Positions 1 to 10,222 of a stretch of DNA of 40,152 bases are shown here, piece after piece (positions within the stretch are counted from its first letter, which is position 1; each line of letters starts with the position of its first letter). The stretch is from Anaerolineae bacterium. Its GTDB lineage: Bacteria > Chloroflexota > Anaerolineae > B4-G1. The position numbers and the translations under genes are program-made. The notes below the pieces were generated by a model. That model was not told where the DNA came from. It was given only the letters and a program-made list of their open reading frames with translations, and did not search any database. Location of the stretch: positions 1 to 40,152 of the forward strand of contig JADHWW010000005.1 of the NCBI GenBank assembly GCA_016783285.1. The letters run 5' to 3'.

Positions 1-133
1 TCTCAGGGTAGAGGCAGCAAAAGCTCCTCAGCGGAGTCTCGAAGCTCGCACCTTACCCTCCCAGGAGACAGCATACCACTTGATGCCTAAATGGGCCAGC
101 TATTCGCGGTTGTTAATGTGCACTCTCAGTATA

Positions 134-196
134 CAAGCGAAGTCGAGGGGTCTCGGTTCTTGCAAAGGGAGATTCTTCGCTACGCTCAGAATGACG
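134..196. repeat. Dispersed intergenic repeat of the 'CATTCTGAGCGTAGCGAAG' type
   Basis: Between the window edge and the kinase stop codon there is no convincing gene. The stretch contains, on the minus strand, the string CATTCTGAGCGTAGCGAAGA and, about 40 bases away, CCCCTCGACTTCGC. I recognise both as parts of a short repeat that is scattered between genes in many environmental bacterial genomes. The rest of positions 1-252 shows no promoter or RNA gene that I can support. Confidence 0.5.
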
Positions 197-252
197 ATCA
201 ACCATCAGGGCGACTCTTGCGGTAATGCGAGATGGCCGTTGTCGGTGGGTGG

Positions 253-2169
253 CTATGGCTCGGCTGCCAGGTGGATGATGTGGTCCAGTCGTGAGTTCAG
301 TTCCTCGGCCAGAGGGATGCCGAGATCATCCTGGTGCTCCTGTATCCAGACGTTGGTTTCCTCGAGCGTCTGGATCGCGCTGTCCCTGTCCCCTCGCTGC
401 CAGGCGATGCGGGCATGGTTGAGCATCTCGTTGAGCGGCATCCGCAGGTGTTCTTGGGGTATTTCCTCAATCAGCGGCAGCAGTGCCTCGAACTCCCGCT
501 CGATGGTCTTCTCCCTTTCCAGTCCCGGCTCCAACGCGCCCAGCCTTTGCTCAGCACGTACTCTCAGGAGGTGTAGGATGTCCTCCTGGCCGAGCACGAA
601 CTCCAGTTCGGCGCGCGCTGCCTCCGGGTTGTCTTCCTGGAGATGGCACAGGGCCAGGCTGTAGTGGGCCCAGGCCAGCTCCGGATCGAGCCGCAGGGCG
701 GCGTCCAGCTCCGGGTGGACTTCCTCGCATGGGTGACCCTGGGCCAGTGCGAGCGACGCGGCGCAGGCGTGGGAGAACGCATCCTCGGGCATCTCCCGCA
801 GCAACCACTCTACTTCTCTCTGTGCCACGTCCCACCGCTTCGTCAGCGTAGCGACTCCCGCCGCCTGTTTGTGCAGCGCCGGGTTGTCCGGGTTGTCCTT
901 CAGCCCCTCCATTACGAGAAACATCGCTTCATCCGTGTCTCTTGTCTCAATCAGGAGGCCGCTGGCCTCCATGTAAGCGGGAATCAGGTGTGGGTCAGCC
1001 TCTATGGTCTGCTGGTATAGGTCCAGGGCGTGGTCAAAGTGTCCCTCTTCCCGGGCAGCCCGGGCGCTTTCCAGAAGTCGTTCGACATTCTCGGGGCCAG
1101 GGAGCGTGCCGGCCTGCTGCTGTTGGTTGATCACGACCAGACCCACGATGCTCGCGAGCAGGAGGAAGGCCGCCACACCGGCCACGATCCAGGGCCAGCG
1201 GCGTTTTTTCTTCCTGGGCTTCACTTTCTCTTCAGGTCTTTCTTCTTTGGGTTTTTTTTCCTCGAGTCCCTCCACAGCCCCGACTGGGCGGACCGCGGTA
1301 GGCGGCGGTACGACGATCGTCTCCGCCGGGGAAGGCGCGGGAGTGGGCTTCAGTGCCGCTTCAAGGGCACTGATCAATTCTTCCACCGACTGGAACCGGT
1401 CGTCGGGTTCCTTGGCCAGTGCTTTGAGCAGCACCCTTTCCAGTGGTTCGGACAGGTCGGGGTTCAGTTGCCGGGGGAGCGGCAGCGGTGCGAAGATGTG
1501 ATCGTGGATGATGGCGTAGGGAGTGTCGGCAGTGAACGGCACTTGCCCTGCCAGCAGTTCATAGAGCACAACTCCTAGCGAATATACGTCGGTGCGGGCG
1601 TCAAGTTTCTTCAGGCCCTTGGCCTGTTCAGGCGAGATGTACTGCGGCGTGCCCGCCAACATGTCGCGGGAGAGGGTGGATTCGCCGGCCTCGGCCATTC
1701 GTGCCAGCCCGAAGTCGGTCAGGTAGACTCCGCCATCGGGCGTGAGGATGATATTGGAGGGTTTGATGTCGCGATGCAGGACACCTTGTTCGTGGGCGTA
1801 AGTCAGTGCCTCGCCGACTGCACGCGCGATACACGGAACCTCCTGCAGGTCCAGGGGGGCGCGTTGCATGCGCGCCTTAAGTGTTTCCCCGTCGATGAAG
1901 CGCATCACCAGGTAGGGATTTCCGCGATGCTCGGCGAAGTCGTAGATGGGGACGATGTGAGGGTGGTCGAGCCTGGCGACGATGCGGGCCTCTCGTTGGA
2001 AGCGCGCCAGGAAGTTGGGGTCTTCCGTGAAGGCGGGGTGCATTACTTTGATGGCGACGTAGCGGTCAAGTGATGGATGGTAGGCTTTGAAGACCGTGGC
2101 CATACCTCCCTGGCCCAGTTTTTCCACGATGCGGTATACGCCCACATTTTCGCCGTTGGCGAAGGGCAT
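253..2169 (-). CDS. Membrane-anchored Ser/Thr protein kinase with TPR sensor domain
   Basis: This is a 638-residue Hanks-type (PknB-like) serine/threonine kinase. The catalytic domain spans about residues 10-270: glycine loop GQGGMATVF near 19-27, ATP-binding Lys41, catalytic loop HRDIKPSN with Asp134 and Asn139, DFG at 152-154 and the TPQYISPEQ substrate loop, so it should be active. A Pro/Lys/Glu-rich linker (about 275-323) leads to a single membrane span (about 325-347), which places the C-terminus outside the cell. That part (360-638) is Ala/Leu-rich helical repeats resembling TPRs, where PknB itself carries PASTA domains. The gene lies 63 bases downstream of pgk on the same strand, so it may be co-transcribed with gap-pgk, and glycolytic enzymes are possible but unproven substrates. 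The ATG at 2169 directly precedes the glycine loop and leaves no room for a later start. Confidence 0.93.
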   Translation of the reverse strand: MPFANGENVGVYRIVEKLGQGGMATVFKAYHPSLDRYVAIKVMHPAFTEDPNFLARFQREARIVARLDHPHIVPIYDFAEHRGNPYLVMRFIDGETLKARMQRAPLDLQEVPCIARAVGEALTYAHEQGVLHRDIKPSNIILTPDGGVYLTDFGLARMAEAGESTLSRDMLAGTPQYISPEQAKGLKKLDARTDVYSLGVVLYELLAGQVPFTADTPYAIIHDHIFAPLPLPRQLNPDLSEPLERVLLKALAKEPDDRFQSVEELISALEAALKPTPAPSPAETIVVPPPTAVRPVGAVEGLEEKKPKEERPEEKVKPRKKKRRWPWIVAGVAAFLLLASIVGLVVINQQQQAGTLPGPENVERLLESARAAREEGHFDHALDLYQQTIEADPHLIPAYMEASGLLIETRDTDEAMFLVMEGLKDNPDNPALHKQAAGVATLTKRWDVAQREVEWLLREMPEDAFSHACAASLALAQGHPCEEVHPELDAALRLDPELAWAHYSLALCHLQEDNPEAARAELEFVLGQEDILHLLRVRAEQRLGALEPGLEREKTIEREFEALLPLIEEIPQEHLRMPLNEMLNHARIAWQRGDRDSAIQTLEETNVWIQEHQDDLGIPLAEELNSRLDHIIHLAAEP

Positions 2170-2194
2170 TGCCGTTTTCTCCCCTCGAGGGATA

Positions 2195-2226
2195 AGACCT
2201 GACAGGTTTGGCGACCTGTCAGGTCT
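2195..2226. repeat. Perfect 13-bp inverted repeat between pgk and kinase gene
   Basis: Arms 2195-2207 (AGACCTGACAGGT) and 2214-2226 are exact reverse complements around a 6-base loop. There is no U-run, so it looks more like a mobile palindromic element or an RNA processing stem than a classical terminator. The outer bases (AGACCT/AGGTCT) resemble those of the hairpin at 33588-33621, suggesting a related family. Confidence 0.7.
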
Positions 2227-2232
2227 GGCTCT

Positions 2233-3405
2233 CTATTTGTCCATCAACGCCGCCACGCCGGGCAAGACCTTGCCCTCCAGGAACTCCAGGCTGGCCCCAC
2301 CGCCGGTAGAGACGTGGGTCATTTGATCTGCCAATCCTGCCTGTCGCACTGCTGCCGCTGAATCGCCGCCGCCGACGACGGTTATGGCGTCCAGGTCGGG
2401 GAGTAACCGTGCTACGGCGACGGTGCCCTTGGCAAAGTTGGGCATTTCGAACACGCCCAGCGGCCCGTTCCAGACCACCGTTTTCGCCCCGCCGAGTGCC
2501 GATTCAAAGGTAGACACAGTCTTGGGCCCGATGTCCAGGATGCGCCAGCCAGGAGGAACCTCGTTGGGGGCCACGACCCGGGAGTGGGCGTCGTTGTCGA
2601 AGTCATCGGCGATGACTACGTCCACAGGCAGAACTAGCCGACTACCACTGTTCTCCAGGAGTGATTTGGCCGTTGATACTGCCTCTTCCTCAACCAAACT
2701 GTCGCCCACCTCGAAACCCATAGCCTTGAAGAAGGTGTTGGCCATACCACCGCCGATCAGCAGTCGCTCGCACCGGTCGAGCAGGTTCTCGATGACGCCA
2801 ATCTTGCCGGAGATCTTGGCTCCACCCAGGATGGCGATGTAAGGGTGGGCGGGGTTCTCGACTGCCCGGCCGAGGAACTCCAGTTCTTTCTCCATCAGGA
2901 AGCCGGCCACGGCTGGCAGGTAGTGTGCTACTCCTTCGGTGGAAGCGTGGGCGCGGTGGGCTGAACCGAAGGCGTCGTTGACGTAAATATCGGCCAGGCA
3001 GGCCAGTTGTTGGGCGAACTCAGGGTCGTTGGCCCTTTCCTCCGAGTGGAAGCGGGTGTTCTCCAGCAGGATGACGTCGCCCGGTTGCAGGGCTATCGCG
3101 GTTGTCTCGACATCTGGGCCGATACAGTCATTGAGTTTGCGCACCGGAAGGCCCAACAGTTCCGCCAGCCGGATTGCCACCGAGTCCATGCTCAACTCCG
3201 GCACAACCTTCCCTTTGGGCCGGCCCAGGTGCGAGCACAGGATCAGTGCTGCGCCATGTTCCAGCAGGTAGTTGAGTGTGGGGAGTGCTGCCTGGATGCG
3301 TGTATCGTCTGTTACGATCCCGTCTTTGAGGGGAACGTTGAAGTCCACGCGTACCAGCACGCGCTTGTTTTGTACGTCAATGTCGCGGATGGTTTTTTTG
3401 TTCAT
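2233..3405 (-). CDS. pgk: Phosphoglycerate kinase
   Basis: Cytosolic glycolytic enzyme that transfers phosphate from 1,3-bisphosphoglycerate to ADP. The 390-residue product has the family's normal length. It carries the N-terminal substrate motif RVDFNVPL, the central hinge region with [11 protein letters not shown], the nucleotide-binding GPLGVFE segment and the C-terminal glycine loops VGGGDSA and [14 protein letters not shown]. The open frame continues 24 codons upstream, but the ATG at 3405 is preferred: GGAGG lies 7 bases before it and [10 protein letters not shown] is where homologues begin. gap lies 188 bases upstream on the same strand. No separate pgk promoter is convincing, so co-transcription with gap is likely. 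Confidence 0.96.
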   Translation of the reverse strand: MNKKTIRDIDVQNKRVLVRVDFNVPLKDGIVTDDTRIQAALPTLNYLLEHGAALILCSHLGRPKGKVVPELSMDSVAIRLAELLGLPVRKLNDCIGPDVETTAIALQPGDVILLENTRFHSEERANDPEFAQQLACLADIYVNDAFGSAHRAHASTEGVAHYLPAVAGFLMEKELEFLGRAVENPAHPYIAILGGAKISGKIGVIENLLDRCERLLIGGGMANTFFKAMGFEVGDSLVEEEAVSTAKSLLENSGSRLVLPVDVVIADDFDNDAHSRVVAPNEVPPGWRILDIGPKTVSTFESALGGAKTVVWNGPLGVFEMPNFAKGTVAVARLLPDLDAITVVGGGDSAAAVRQAGLADQMTHVSTGGGASLEFLEGKVLPGVAALMDK

Positions 3406-3432
3406 AGCGCGGCCTCCAGCCGCAACAACATA

Positions 3433-3453
3433 GGACAAGATGGCATCTTGTCC
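3433..3453. repeat. Palindromic repeat, GGACAAG family, copy 1
   Basis: A 21-base perfect palindrome: 10-base arms GGACAAGATG and CATCTTGTCC around one central base, preceded by TA so that it reads TAGGACAAG. Related palindromes occur at 13832, 13870 and 32167. This copy lies in the leader of pgk, 28 bases upstream of the start codon. Confidence 0.8.
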
Positions 3454-3520
3454 CACAGATTCTCGCGGACAACGCAAATGTTGTAGGGTAATTCTATAAT
3501 ATCTCTTTGTCGCTGGGAGA

Positions 3521-3593
3521 GAGTAGACGAGTATATGGGGAACGAGTAGATGAGGATAGTCCCCATCTACTCATCCTTATTCCCGCGTCTACT

Positions 3594-3594
<1 letters not shown>
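3521..3594. repeat. Nested inverted repeats at the 3' end of gap
   Basis: Outer arms GAGTAGACG (3521-3529) and CGTCTACTC (3586-3594) enclose inner arms GAGTAGATG (3544-3552) and CATCTACTC (3564-3572). The outer right arm reaches into the gap stop codon. The arms are variants of each other, so the region may have arisen by duplication of one palindrome. It may act as a 3' stabilising or attenuating structure between gap and pgk. Confidence 0.6.
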
Positions 3595-4616
<1,022 letters not shown>

Positions 4617-4701
4617 TACTTTGCTCCTTTCGTTTTGTCGTATGGCTCACGTTGGGGCCTCTGCTGAGGCCGCTATGACTGCTCCTTCGACTTCGGACAC
4701 T

Positions 4702-4730
4702 ATTATAACCGAACGGGGCATAGACGTCAA
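4702..4730 (-). promoter_or_regulatory. Sigma-70-type promoter of gap
   Basis: Read on the minus strand: -35 TTGACG (4725-4730), a 17-base spacer and a perfect -10 TATAAT (4702-4707). Transcription should start near 4695, giving a leader of about 80 bases. The rest of the interval 4617-4855 shows nothing further that I can support. Confidence 0.8.
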
Positions 4731-4855
4731 CAGCGCCGCGCCGTGGGGTACGGATCAGAGGTATAGAGATGTAAGCATCAGTATTTATCCGCGTGAATCT
4801 ACATCCAAACCTGACCGATCTGGCCCTGGTGGCCGCGGGTCGGCTCAGGCCGCGG

Positions 4856-5668
4856 TCAGCGGACTACGAGCACGGGGCGGTCGGCCGCCAGCAGGATGTC
4901 GGCGCTTAGATCGCCCACCAGGCGCGCGTTCAGGCCGGGGGTGACGTGAGCCCCGGTCACTAGCAGGTCGTATCGGCCCTCCCGGGCTTCGGCGATGATC
5001 TCGTCCAGCACCAGTCCGTGCCGGACAACTGCGCGGCCCGCTTGCCCTTCCGCCGCCAGCAGTTCCAGCATTTGCTTGAGGTGTACCCCCTCCCGTGAGT
5101 TGCGCTGCATCAGTTCCTCCGCCGATGCATCCAGGTCGTCTGAGATGGCGTCTGCAGCCAGCGGCAGTTGGGACATCACGTGGAGCAGGGTCACCGAAGC
5201 TCCTACGGCTTGAGCCAGGCGACCGGCGAACTGGATAGTATGCTCGCTCACTGGGCCGGCGGAGGAACAGACCAGGAACCGCCTGAGGTTGCGGGTGCGT
5301 CCCTGGGCTACCAGGACGGAGGCCGGCGCGTGCCCGGTGACGTGGAGGGCCGCCGAGCCCAGCAGCAATCGCATCACTCCCCGCCGCCCCCGGCTGCCGA
5401 TGATCACCAGATCGTACGGGGCGGTTTGTGCTTGAAGGACCACCTCGTCGGCCATCCTGCCGGTCCGCCGGTGGATGGTGACCGGCATCCCTGCTGCTTC
5501 CAGGTCGGCAGTGGCCGCCTTGGCCATCCGACGGGCTTTCTTCTCCCGGTCGCGTTCGGCTACGACCAGGATATCTACTTCGCTCGCCGCCTTTTGCGCG
5601 ATACGCACTCCCATCTCCAGCGCCCGAGCTGTGTGGGAAGAGCCGTTGGTACAGAGCAGAATCCTCAT
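4856..5668 (-). CDS. Tandem universal stress protein (two UspA domains)
   Basis: A 270-residue soluble protein made of two Usp domains (about 1-122 and 128-270). Domain 1 keeps the ATP-binding signature G-x2-G-x9-G-S in GSRGRRGVMRLLLGS, preceded by YDLVIIG. Domain 2 ends YDLLVTGAH...VGDLSADILL...PVLVV, where the glycine signature is degraded, so only one nucleotide site is likely. Tandem Usps commonly bind ATP/AMP and modulate stress responses or partner transporters. The gene begins 15 bases after the stop of the membrane transporter upstream, so the two are almost certainly one operon, and this Usp may regulate that transporter. Functional detail is inference. Confidence 0.9.
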   Translation of the reverse strand: MRILLCTNGSSHTARALEMGVRIAQKAASEVDILVVAERDREKKARRMAKAATADLEAAGMPVTIHRRTGRMADEVVLQAQTAPYDLVIIGSRGRRGVMRLLLGSAALHVTGHAPASVLVAQGRTRNLRRFLVCSSAGPVSEHTIQFAGRLAQAVGASVTLLHVMSQLPLAADAISDDLDASAEELMQRNSREGVHLKQMLELLAAEGQAGRAVVRHGLVLDEIIAEAREGRYDLLVTGAHVTPGLNARLVGDLSADILLAADRPVLVVR

Positions 5669-5683
5669 TTTCCACCACCCTCG

Positions 5684-6742
5684 TTATAGCAAGATAAGCA
5701 CCACAGGGATGACAAAGATGATGCTCAGGAAGAGAATGAAGTTCCTGCGCCGGCGGGTGATCCAGGCCAGCGCATCCGAGATGGCCCGCTCGTAGGGTCG
5801 GTAGGCCAATAGAATGAGGAGCAGGGAGACGATGGCCGCGCAGACTATATGCGTCGTCACCACTGCTATCGCCCGGGGGTCCCCCAACAGTGCCGCCGCG
5901 ACCAGTGTGTCCGCAAAGGTGGAGATGTTCGCCCCTAGAATGTAGGGAATGATGTTCTCGCGGCGCATGTAGCCTCGGGCAGAGAGGGGGACCAGGATGC
6001 CCACAGAGATGGAGACGGACATCGTGAACAGAGTGATCGCCAGTCCCATCAGGAACATGACTTCGGGGCGATAGACCAGCCTGGAGACCTGGCCGAGATC
6101 GGTTCTCTCCAGCCGCATCTGGGGCATGGCGTGGTCAAAGAGGCGAAAACTGAGTGTCACCAGTCCCACACCGGCTACGAAAAGCATCCAGCCGGGGAGG
6201 AAGGCCACCAGGGGGCCGAGCAGTGGTTCCAGTCCCTGGTTGACGCCGGCCGCTAGTCCTTCTAAGGCGGGAATAGAAAGGTCATTGAGCCAGCCCCGAC
6301 TGAGGATCAGCAGTCCCATCGGTAGGGACCCCAACTGGATCGAGCCGGTAAGCAGGAGGGAAAGGATGCCCGCGGTGAGCGCGGTCCATTGCTCATGCCC
6401 CCGCAGGGTGTAGACGAAGCCAACCAGCAGGACAGTGAGACAGGCGCCCAAGCGAGAGCCAGCAATCATAGTGAAGGCCTGGAGAGAGGACAGCGTGCTA
6501 GCACTCAACAGGGCTACTGCCGCGGCTGCCACCGGTGATCCACTCAGAACCAGATAGGCCATCAGCAAGCCGAATCCCATGCTGTCGGCAGTGTTGGTGA
6601 CCTCCAGGTGATCCCGCAGAAGCGGCGCCAGTCCTCCGGCTCCCTCTTTCATCATCCCCAGGGCGAGGACAAAGAGCAGGAACCCGGAGAGTCCCAGCCC
6701 CAATTTTTTCCATATCAGCCGCTTGCCTCGCTGGCTTTCCAT
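5684..6742 (-). CDS. Na/Pi-cotransporter-family-like membrane protein
   Basis: A 352-residue polytopic inner-membrane protein with about eight to nine hydrophobic segments and two inverted halves. Half 1 has LSGSPVAAAAVALLSAS...MIAGSRLGA and half 2 has VSISVGILVPLSARG...ILGANISTFADT, which align with the QSSSAT...GANIGTT repeats of the Na/Pi cotransporter (NptA/PF02690) family. The QSS signature itself is absent in both halves, so the substrate may not be phosphate. The length matches the membrane core of the family, without a PhoU-like tail. The downstream usp gene is 15 bases away. Start ATG 6742 is the first in the frame. Confidence 0.75.
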   Translation of the reverse strand: MESQRGKRLIWKKLGLGLSGFLLFVLALGMMKEGAGGLAPLLRDHLEVTNTADSMGFGLLMAYLVLSGSPVAAAAVALLSASTLSSLQAFTMIAGSRLGACLTVLLVGFVYTLRGHEQWTALTAGILSLLLTGSIQLGSLPMGLLILSRGWLNDLSIPALEGLAAGVNQGLEPLLGPLVAFLPGWMLFVAGVGLVTLSFRLFDHAMPQMRLERTDLGQVSRLVYRPEVMFLMGLAITLFTMSVSISVGILVPLSARGYMRRENIIPYILGANISTFADTLVAAALLGDPRAIAVVTTHIVCAAIVSLLLILLAYRPYERAISDALAWITRRRRNFILFLSIIFVIPVVLILL

Positions 6743-6803
6743 TTACTGTTCTCTCTGCACTTCGGTCTCCGATTATGCAGGGAAGGTCTTATGAAACGAA
6801 TGA

Positions 6804-6812
6804 ATTTTAGCA
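6804..6812 (-). promoter_or_regulatory. Extended -10 promoter element for the transporter-usp operon
   Basis: Minus-strand TGCTAAAAT is an extended -10 (TG-N-TAAAAT) about 60 bases upstream of the transporter ATG. No good -35 is visible, as is common for extended -10 promoters. The same TGCTAAAAT string is used before the cyclase gene at 10323. Confidence 0.45.
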
Positions 6813-6949
6813 CAACCCACCATGTATGCAAGTTGGCTCGACTGACATCCAGGGCGGGCCGTTTTGACTGCTCGGGCGCTAAAACTGACATTCCTGGTCG
6901 AGGTTGATTTCTCCTTCGTAAGCAATGTCTAAGCAGTGCATTGAGAGTG

Positions 6950-7027
6950 ATTGTGCGCGAAAGTGCACAAATAAGGCCCCGAATCGCGCCGAATCACGCA
7001 CATAGGTGTTGACAAATCGCGCACAAT
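6950..7027. promoter_or_regulatory. Inverted 11-bp operator pair upstream of deoR-family gene
   Basis: ATTGTGCGCGA at 6950-6960 recurs as its exact reverse complement at 7017-7027, 67 bases apart. The right copy lies in the spacer between the -35 and -10 boxes of the downstream promoter, where bound protein would block polymerase. The left copy also forms a local inverted repeat TTGTGC (6951-6956) / GCACAA (6965-6970). This is the layout expected for an autorepressed regulator that binds two sites, possibly with looping. That the DeoR-type protein binds here is inference. Confidence 0.6.
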
Positions 7028-7037
7028 GTGATAAAAT
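7009..7037 (+). promoter_or_regulatory. Consensus sigma-70 promoter of deoR-family gene
   Basis: TTGACA (7009-7014), a 17-base spacer and TAAAAT (7032-7037). The predicted transcription start (7044-7045) coincides with the GTG start codon at 7045, so the mRNA should be leaderless. Confidence 0.8.
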
Positions 7038-7044
7038 AACGACC

Positions 7045-7815
7045 GTGAACCAGCGTCCACTGCCTGCTTTGACCGCCGAAAGACGCGCTGCCATCGCCAA
7101 GATGGTGGCGCAGGATGGCGTCGTCCGCGTGGCGGAACTGGCGACTCGATTTGGTGTGAACGCCTCGACCATCCGGCGGGACCTGAAGACGCTAGAAGAG
7201 CAGGGAGCGGTGCGGCGTGTGCACGGCGGGGCCGTGGCAGCCGGGGAAGGCGTGCCGGAGGGTGCCCGTGTCCCATCCGGAGCCCAGGAAGCGCGCATCG
7301 GCCAGGCCGTGGCCGGGATGATCGCCGATGGTGAAACCGTCTTCCTGGGTCCGGGACGGCTCCCGTTGGAGATCGCGCGTTGTCTGGGCGCACGCTCGCG
7401 GCTCACCGTTATCACCAACGGGCTTGAGGTGGCTCACTGGCTCGCTACCAATACCTCACACACCCTGATCGTCATGGGTGGTCAGGCTGAGGGGCATGAC
7501 CTGGGGCTGGTGGGCCAACTGACCAGAACGATGCTTCCCAACCTGCGGGCCGATCACGTGATCCTGGAGCTGGGTGGCGTTAGCGCTGTGGATGGTTTGA
7601 CTGGCGATAGTCTCCCGCAGGCGGAGATCGCGCGGATGTTGCTGGAGATTGGGTCTCAGGTCATCGTTCTGGTGCCGGCTGGGCGGGTGGGGCGGGTGGC
7701 GGCTGCTTACATCGCGCCCTCTTCTGACGCGGATGTCATCGTCACTGCCCGTGAGGCCCCTTCGCCGGTGCTGTGGGACCTGAGCCAGTTGGGGGTTCGG
7801 ATTGTCCTGGCGTAG
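7045..7815 (+). CDS. DeoR-family transcriptional regulator
   Basis: A 256-residue sugar-type repressor. The N-terminal winged helix-turn-helix contains VRVAELATRFGVNASTIRRD followed by LKTLEEQGAVRRVHGGAV, the hallmark of the DeoR family. The C-terminal DeoRC sensor has VITNGLEVA, VMGGQ and ELGGVSAVDGLTG, where family members bind phosphorylated sugars. The usual substrate-loop GTT is replaced by GPGRLP. The frame is open 13 codons further upstream, but that stretch contains the -35 and -10 boxes. The GTG at 7045 is therefore taken as the start, with no Shine-Dalgarno and no leader. It precedes a sugar-type ABC ATPase by 63 bases, which it probably controls together with itself. Confidence 0.9.
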   Translation: MNQRPLPALTAERRAAIAKMVAQDGVVRVAELATRFGVNASTIRRDLKTLEEQGAVRRVHGGAVAAGEGVPEGARVPSGAQEARIGQAVAGMIADGETVFLGPGRLPLEIARCLGARSRLTVITNGLEVAHWLATNTSHTLIVMGGQAEGHDLGLVGQLTRTMLPNLRADHVILELGGVSAVDGLTGDSLPQAEIARMLLEIGSQVIVLVPAGRVGRVAAAYIAPSSDADVIVTAREAPSPVLWDLSQLGVRIVLA

Positions 7816-7878
7816 TCGGGGGCGATGCCTCGACCATAGCATAGTAATCTTAGACTCAAATGAAAGGAGCACAATCAA

Positions 7879-8979
7879 ATGGCAAGCGTGACGTATGAGC
7901 ATGTGACTAAGCGGTTTGGTGAAGTTGTCGCGGTCGCCGACCTCGACATCCAAATCCCGGACAAGGAATTCCTGGTCTTCGTCGGCCCCTCGGGCTGCGG
8001 CAAGACCACCTCCTTGCGCTTGCTGGCCGGTCTGGAGGAGATCACCGAGGGCAATATCTACATCGGCGACCGGTTGGTCAACGACGTACCGCCCAAGGAC
8101 CGGGACATCGCCATGGTCTTCCAGTCCTACGCGCTGTATCCCCACATGTCGGTCTACGACAACATGGCCTTCGGCCTCAAGCTACGTAGGACCCCCAAGC
8201 AGGAGATTGGCCAGCGTGTGCACGAGGCGGCCAGGATGCTGGGCATTGAGAACCTGTTGGAGCGCAAGCCCAAGCAACTGTCCGGTGGCCAGCGGCAGCG
8301 CGTGGCGGTGGGCCGCGCTATTGTGCGCGAACCGCATGTGTTTCTGATGGACGAGCCGCTCTCCAATCTGGACGCCAAATTGCGCGTACAATCCCGCGCC
8401 GAGATCAGCAAGCTCCATCAGCGGTTGGGGACGACTGTCATCTATGTGACCCACGACCAGGTCGAGGCCATGACGATGGGGACCCGCATCGCGGTGATGA
8501 AGGATGGGCTCTTGCAGCAGATAGCTAGCCCGCAGGTGCTCTACAATACCCCGACCAATGTCTTCGTCGCTGGCTTCATCGGCAGCCCGGCGATGAATTT
8601 TATGGACGCCACACTGGTGGAGCGAGACGGCAAGGTGGCTGTGGACTGTGGTGATTTTGCCCTGGAGGTTCCTGAAGACAAGGCACAGGTCTACCGTCAG
8701 CACCTGGGTAAGGAGATTGTCTTCGGCGTCCGTCCTGAGGACACTCACGACCCCGAGTACGCCCCGCCGGGCATTAACAAGGCGTTGGTGGAGGCCCAAG
8801 TGGACGTGACTGAGTTGATGGGCAACGAGGTCGTCGTTTATCTGGTGGCAGAGCGCATCCAGTTCCTGGGTCGCTTCGACCCGCGCACAGGCGCATGTGT
8901 GGGCAACACGATACAGGTCGCTTTCAACATGGATCGTATGCACATCTTCGATAAGCAGACGGAGCTGGCGATCCGATAG
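7879..8979 (+). CDS. Sugar ABC transporter ATP-binding protein (MsmK/UgpC/MalK family)
   Basis: A 366-residue ATPase subunit that energises carbohydrate import from the cytoplasmic face of the membrane. Walker [10 protein letters not shown] at 36-44, Q-loop Gln82 in [13 protein letters not shown], signature LSGGQRQR from 134, Walker B VFLMDEP (154-160), D-loop SNLDAKLR and switch His192. The remaining 130 or so residues form the TOBE regulatory region typical of MalK/UgpC rather than of peptide ABC ATPases. AAAGGAG precedes the ATG by 8 bases. No permease or binding protein is adjacent. Orphan ATPases of this group often serve several sugar transporters, which fits its position between a DeoR repressor and a glycolytic mutase. 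Confidence 0.93.
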   Translation: MASVTYEHVTKRFGEVVAVADLDIQIPDKEFLVFVGPSGCGKTTSLRLLAGLEEITEGNIYIGDRLVNDVPPKDRDIAMVFQSYALYPHMSVYDNMAFGLKLRRTPKQEIGQRVHEAARMLGIENLLERKPKQLSGGQRQRVAVGRAIVREPHVFLMDEPLSNLDAKLRVQSRAEISKLHQRLGTTVIYVTHDQVEAMTMGTRIAVMKDGLLQQIASPQVLYNTPTNVFVAGFIGSPAMNFMDATLVERDGKVAVDCGDFALEVPEDKAQVYRQHLGKEIVFGVRPEDTHDPEYAPPGINKALVEAQVDVTELMGNEVVVYLVAERIQFLGRFDPRTGACVGNTIQVAFNMDRMHIFDKQTELAIR

Positions 8980-8988
8980 GGGAAATGA

Positions 8989-10197
8989 ATGGCTGACCTG
9001 GATTTGATGCGCGAGTTGGCGATTGAGGGCGAGGCCAAGATCCTCTTGCTCGTTCTGGATGGGGTGGGGGGACTGCCGATGACGCCCGATGGGCCTACAG
9101 AGTTGGAGGCGGCGCACACTCCCAACCTTGACGCGCTGGCTGCGCGTTCCATCTGCTGTATGAGCACGCCTGTCGCACCTGGCATCTCCCCAGGTAGCGG
9201 GCCGGGGCACCTGGCCCTCTTTGGCTATGACCCGCTGCGATATGAGATTGGACGCGGGGTGCTGGAGGCGCTGGGCATCGGCTTCGGTCTGCAGCCCGAC
9301 GACGTGGCGGCGCGTGGCAACTTTTGCACCATCGACCCCCAGACGGGCCTGATCACTGATCGGCGGGCAGGCCGCATTCCTACGGAGGTGGGAGCCCGGT
9401 TGTGCGAGAAGTTATGCCAGATTCACCTTCCAGGCGTGGAGACGTTCGTCAAACCGGTGAAGGAGTACCGCTTCGTGTTGGTGCTGCGGGGGCAGGGGTT
9501 GTGCGATGGCCTTACCGAGACCGATCCGCAGCAGGTGGGCAAACTACCGTTGCCGGTCGAACCGTTGCGTCCTGAGGCGGCCCATACTGCGGCACTGCTC
9601 AATCAATGGATGGCTGAGGCCCGGAAACTCCTGGCGGACGAGCACCCGGCTAACGGCTGCAACCTCCGCGGCATCGCGAAGGACCCGGGACTCCCCAAGA
9701 TGTCGCAGGTCTACAAGCTGCGTTGTGGGGCTATCGCCACCTACCCGATGTACCGGGGTGTGGCCAAACTGGCCGGGATGGAAGTTCTCCCTACGGGGGA
9801 GACCATCGAGGACGAGGTCGAGACGCTCAGGCGACATTGGGCCGGCTATGACTTCTTCTTCTTTCACGTCAAAGAGACCGACAGCCGGGGAGAGGATGGG
9901 GACTTCGAGGGCAAGGTGAATGTGATCGAGCACTTCGACGCAGTGCTGCCGGATGTCCTGGCGTTGGAACCGGACGTAGTCGTTGTCACGGGCGACCACT
10001 CCACCCCGGCGCTGTGGAAGGCGCACAGTTGGCACGAACTGCCGGTGCTTCTGTGGTCGAAATACATCCGGCCCGACGGCGTGGCGCAGTTCGGGGAACG
10101 GCCCTGTATGGCGGGTGGCCTGGGACATATCCACCATGTGGACCTGTTGCCCCTGGCGATGGCCCACGCGGGGCGGCTCATCAAGTTTGGGGCCTGA
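8989..10197 (+). CDS. apgM: Archaeal-type 2,3-bisphosphoglycerate-independent phosphoglycerate mutase
   Basis: A 402-residue enzyme of the alkaline-phosphatase superfamily that interconverts 3- and 2-phosphoglycerate. Visible signatures: metal ligand LVLDGVGG (Asp24), the phosphorylated serine in GSGPGHLALFGYDP (Ser70), RGNFCTID, the FFFHVKETDSRGEDG metal-site segment, VTGDHSTP and the C-terminal GLGHIHHVDLLPLAM. These match the ApgM/COG3635 type rather than the longer GpmI. It starts 10 bases after the ABC ATPase stop and so is translated from the same mRNA. With gap and pgk nearby, the region covers three consecutive steps of lower glycolysis. An intrinsic terminator follows 25 bases downstream. 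Confidence 0.95.
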   Translation: MADLDLMRELAIEGEAKILLLVLDGVGGLPMTPDGPTELEAAHTPNLDALAARSICCMSTPVAPGISPGSGPGHLALFGYDPLRYEIGRGVLEALGIGFGLQPDDVAARGNFCTIDPQTGLITDRRAGRIPTEVGARLCEKLCQIHLPGVETFVKPVKEYRFVLVLRGQGLCDGLTETDPQQVGKLPLPVEPLRPEAAHTAALLNQWMAEARKLLADEHPANGCNLRGIAKDPGLPKMSQVYKLRCGAIATYPMYRGVAKLAGMEVLPTGETIEDEVETLRRHWAGYDFFFFHVKETDSRGEDGDFEGKVNVIEHFDAVLPDVLALEPDVVVVTGDHSTPALWKAHSWHELPVLLWSKYIRPDGVAQFGERPCMAGGLGHIHHVDLLPLAMAHAGRLIKFGA

Positions 10198-10222
10198 TTT
10201 GAGAGAGTTTCGGGTAGGTTCT

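Noticed and set aside
1..252. tRNA or small RNA gene at the left edge
   Set aside because: No cloverleaf or conserved tRNA arms could be drawn; the only recognisable sequence is a dispersed repeat.
3406..3477. 24-codon N-terminal extension of pgk
   Set aside because: It contains the palindromic repeat and no ribosome site; the ATG at 3405 has GGAGG at proper spacing and matches the family start.
4811..4859. Possible terminator after usp (CTGACCG / CGGTCAG arms)
   Set aside because: The arms are only 7 bases, 35 bases apart, overlap the stop codon and lack a T-run.
4845..5678. 277-codon minus-strand open frame overlapping the usp gene in another frame
   Set aside because: Arg/Gly/Pro-rich shadow translation; the usp frame has clear domain motifs.
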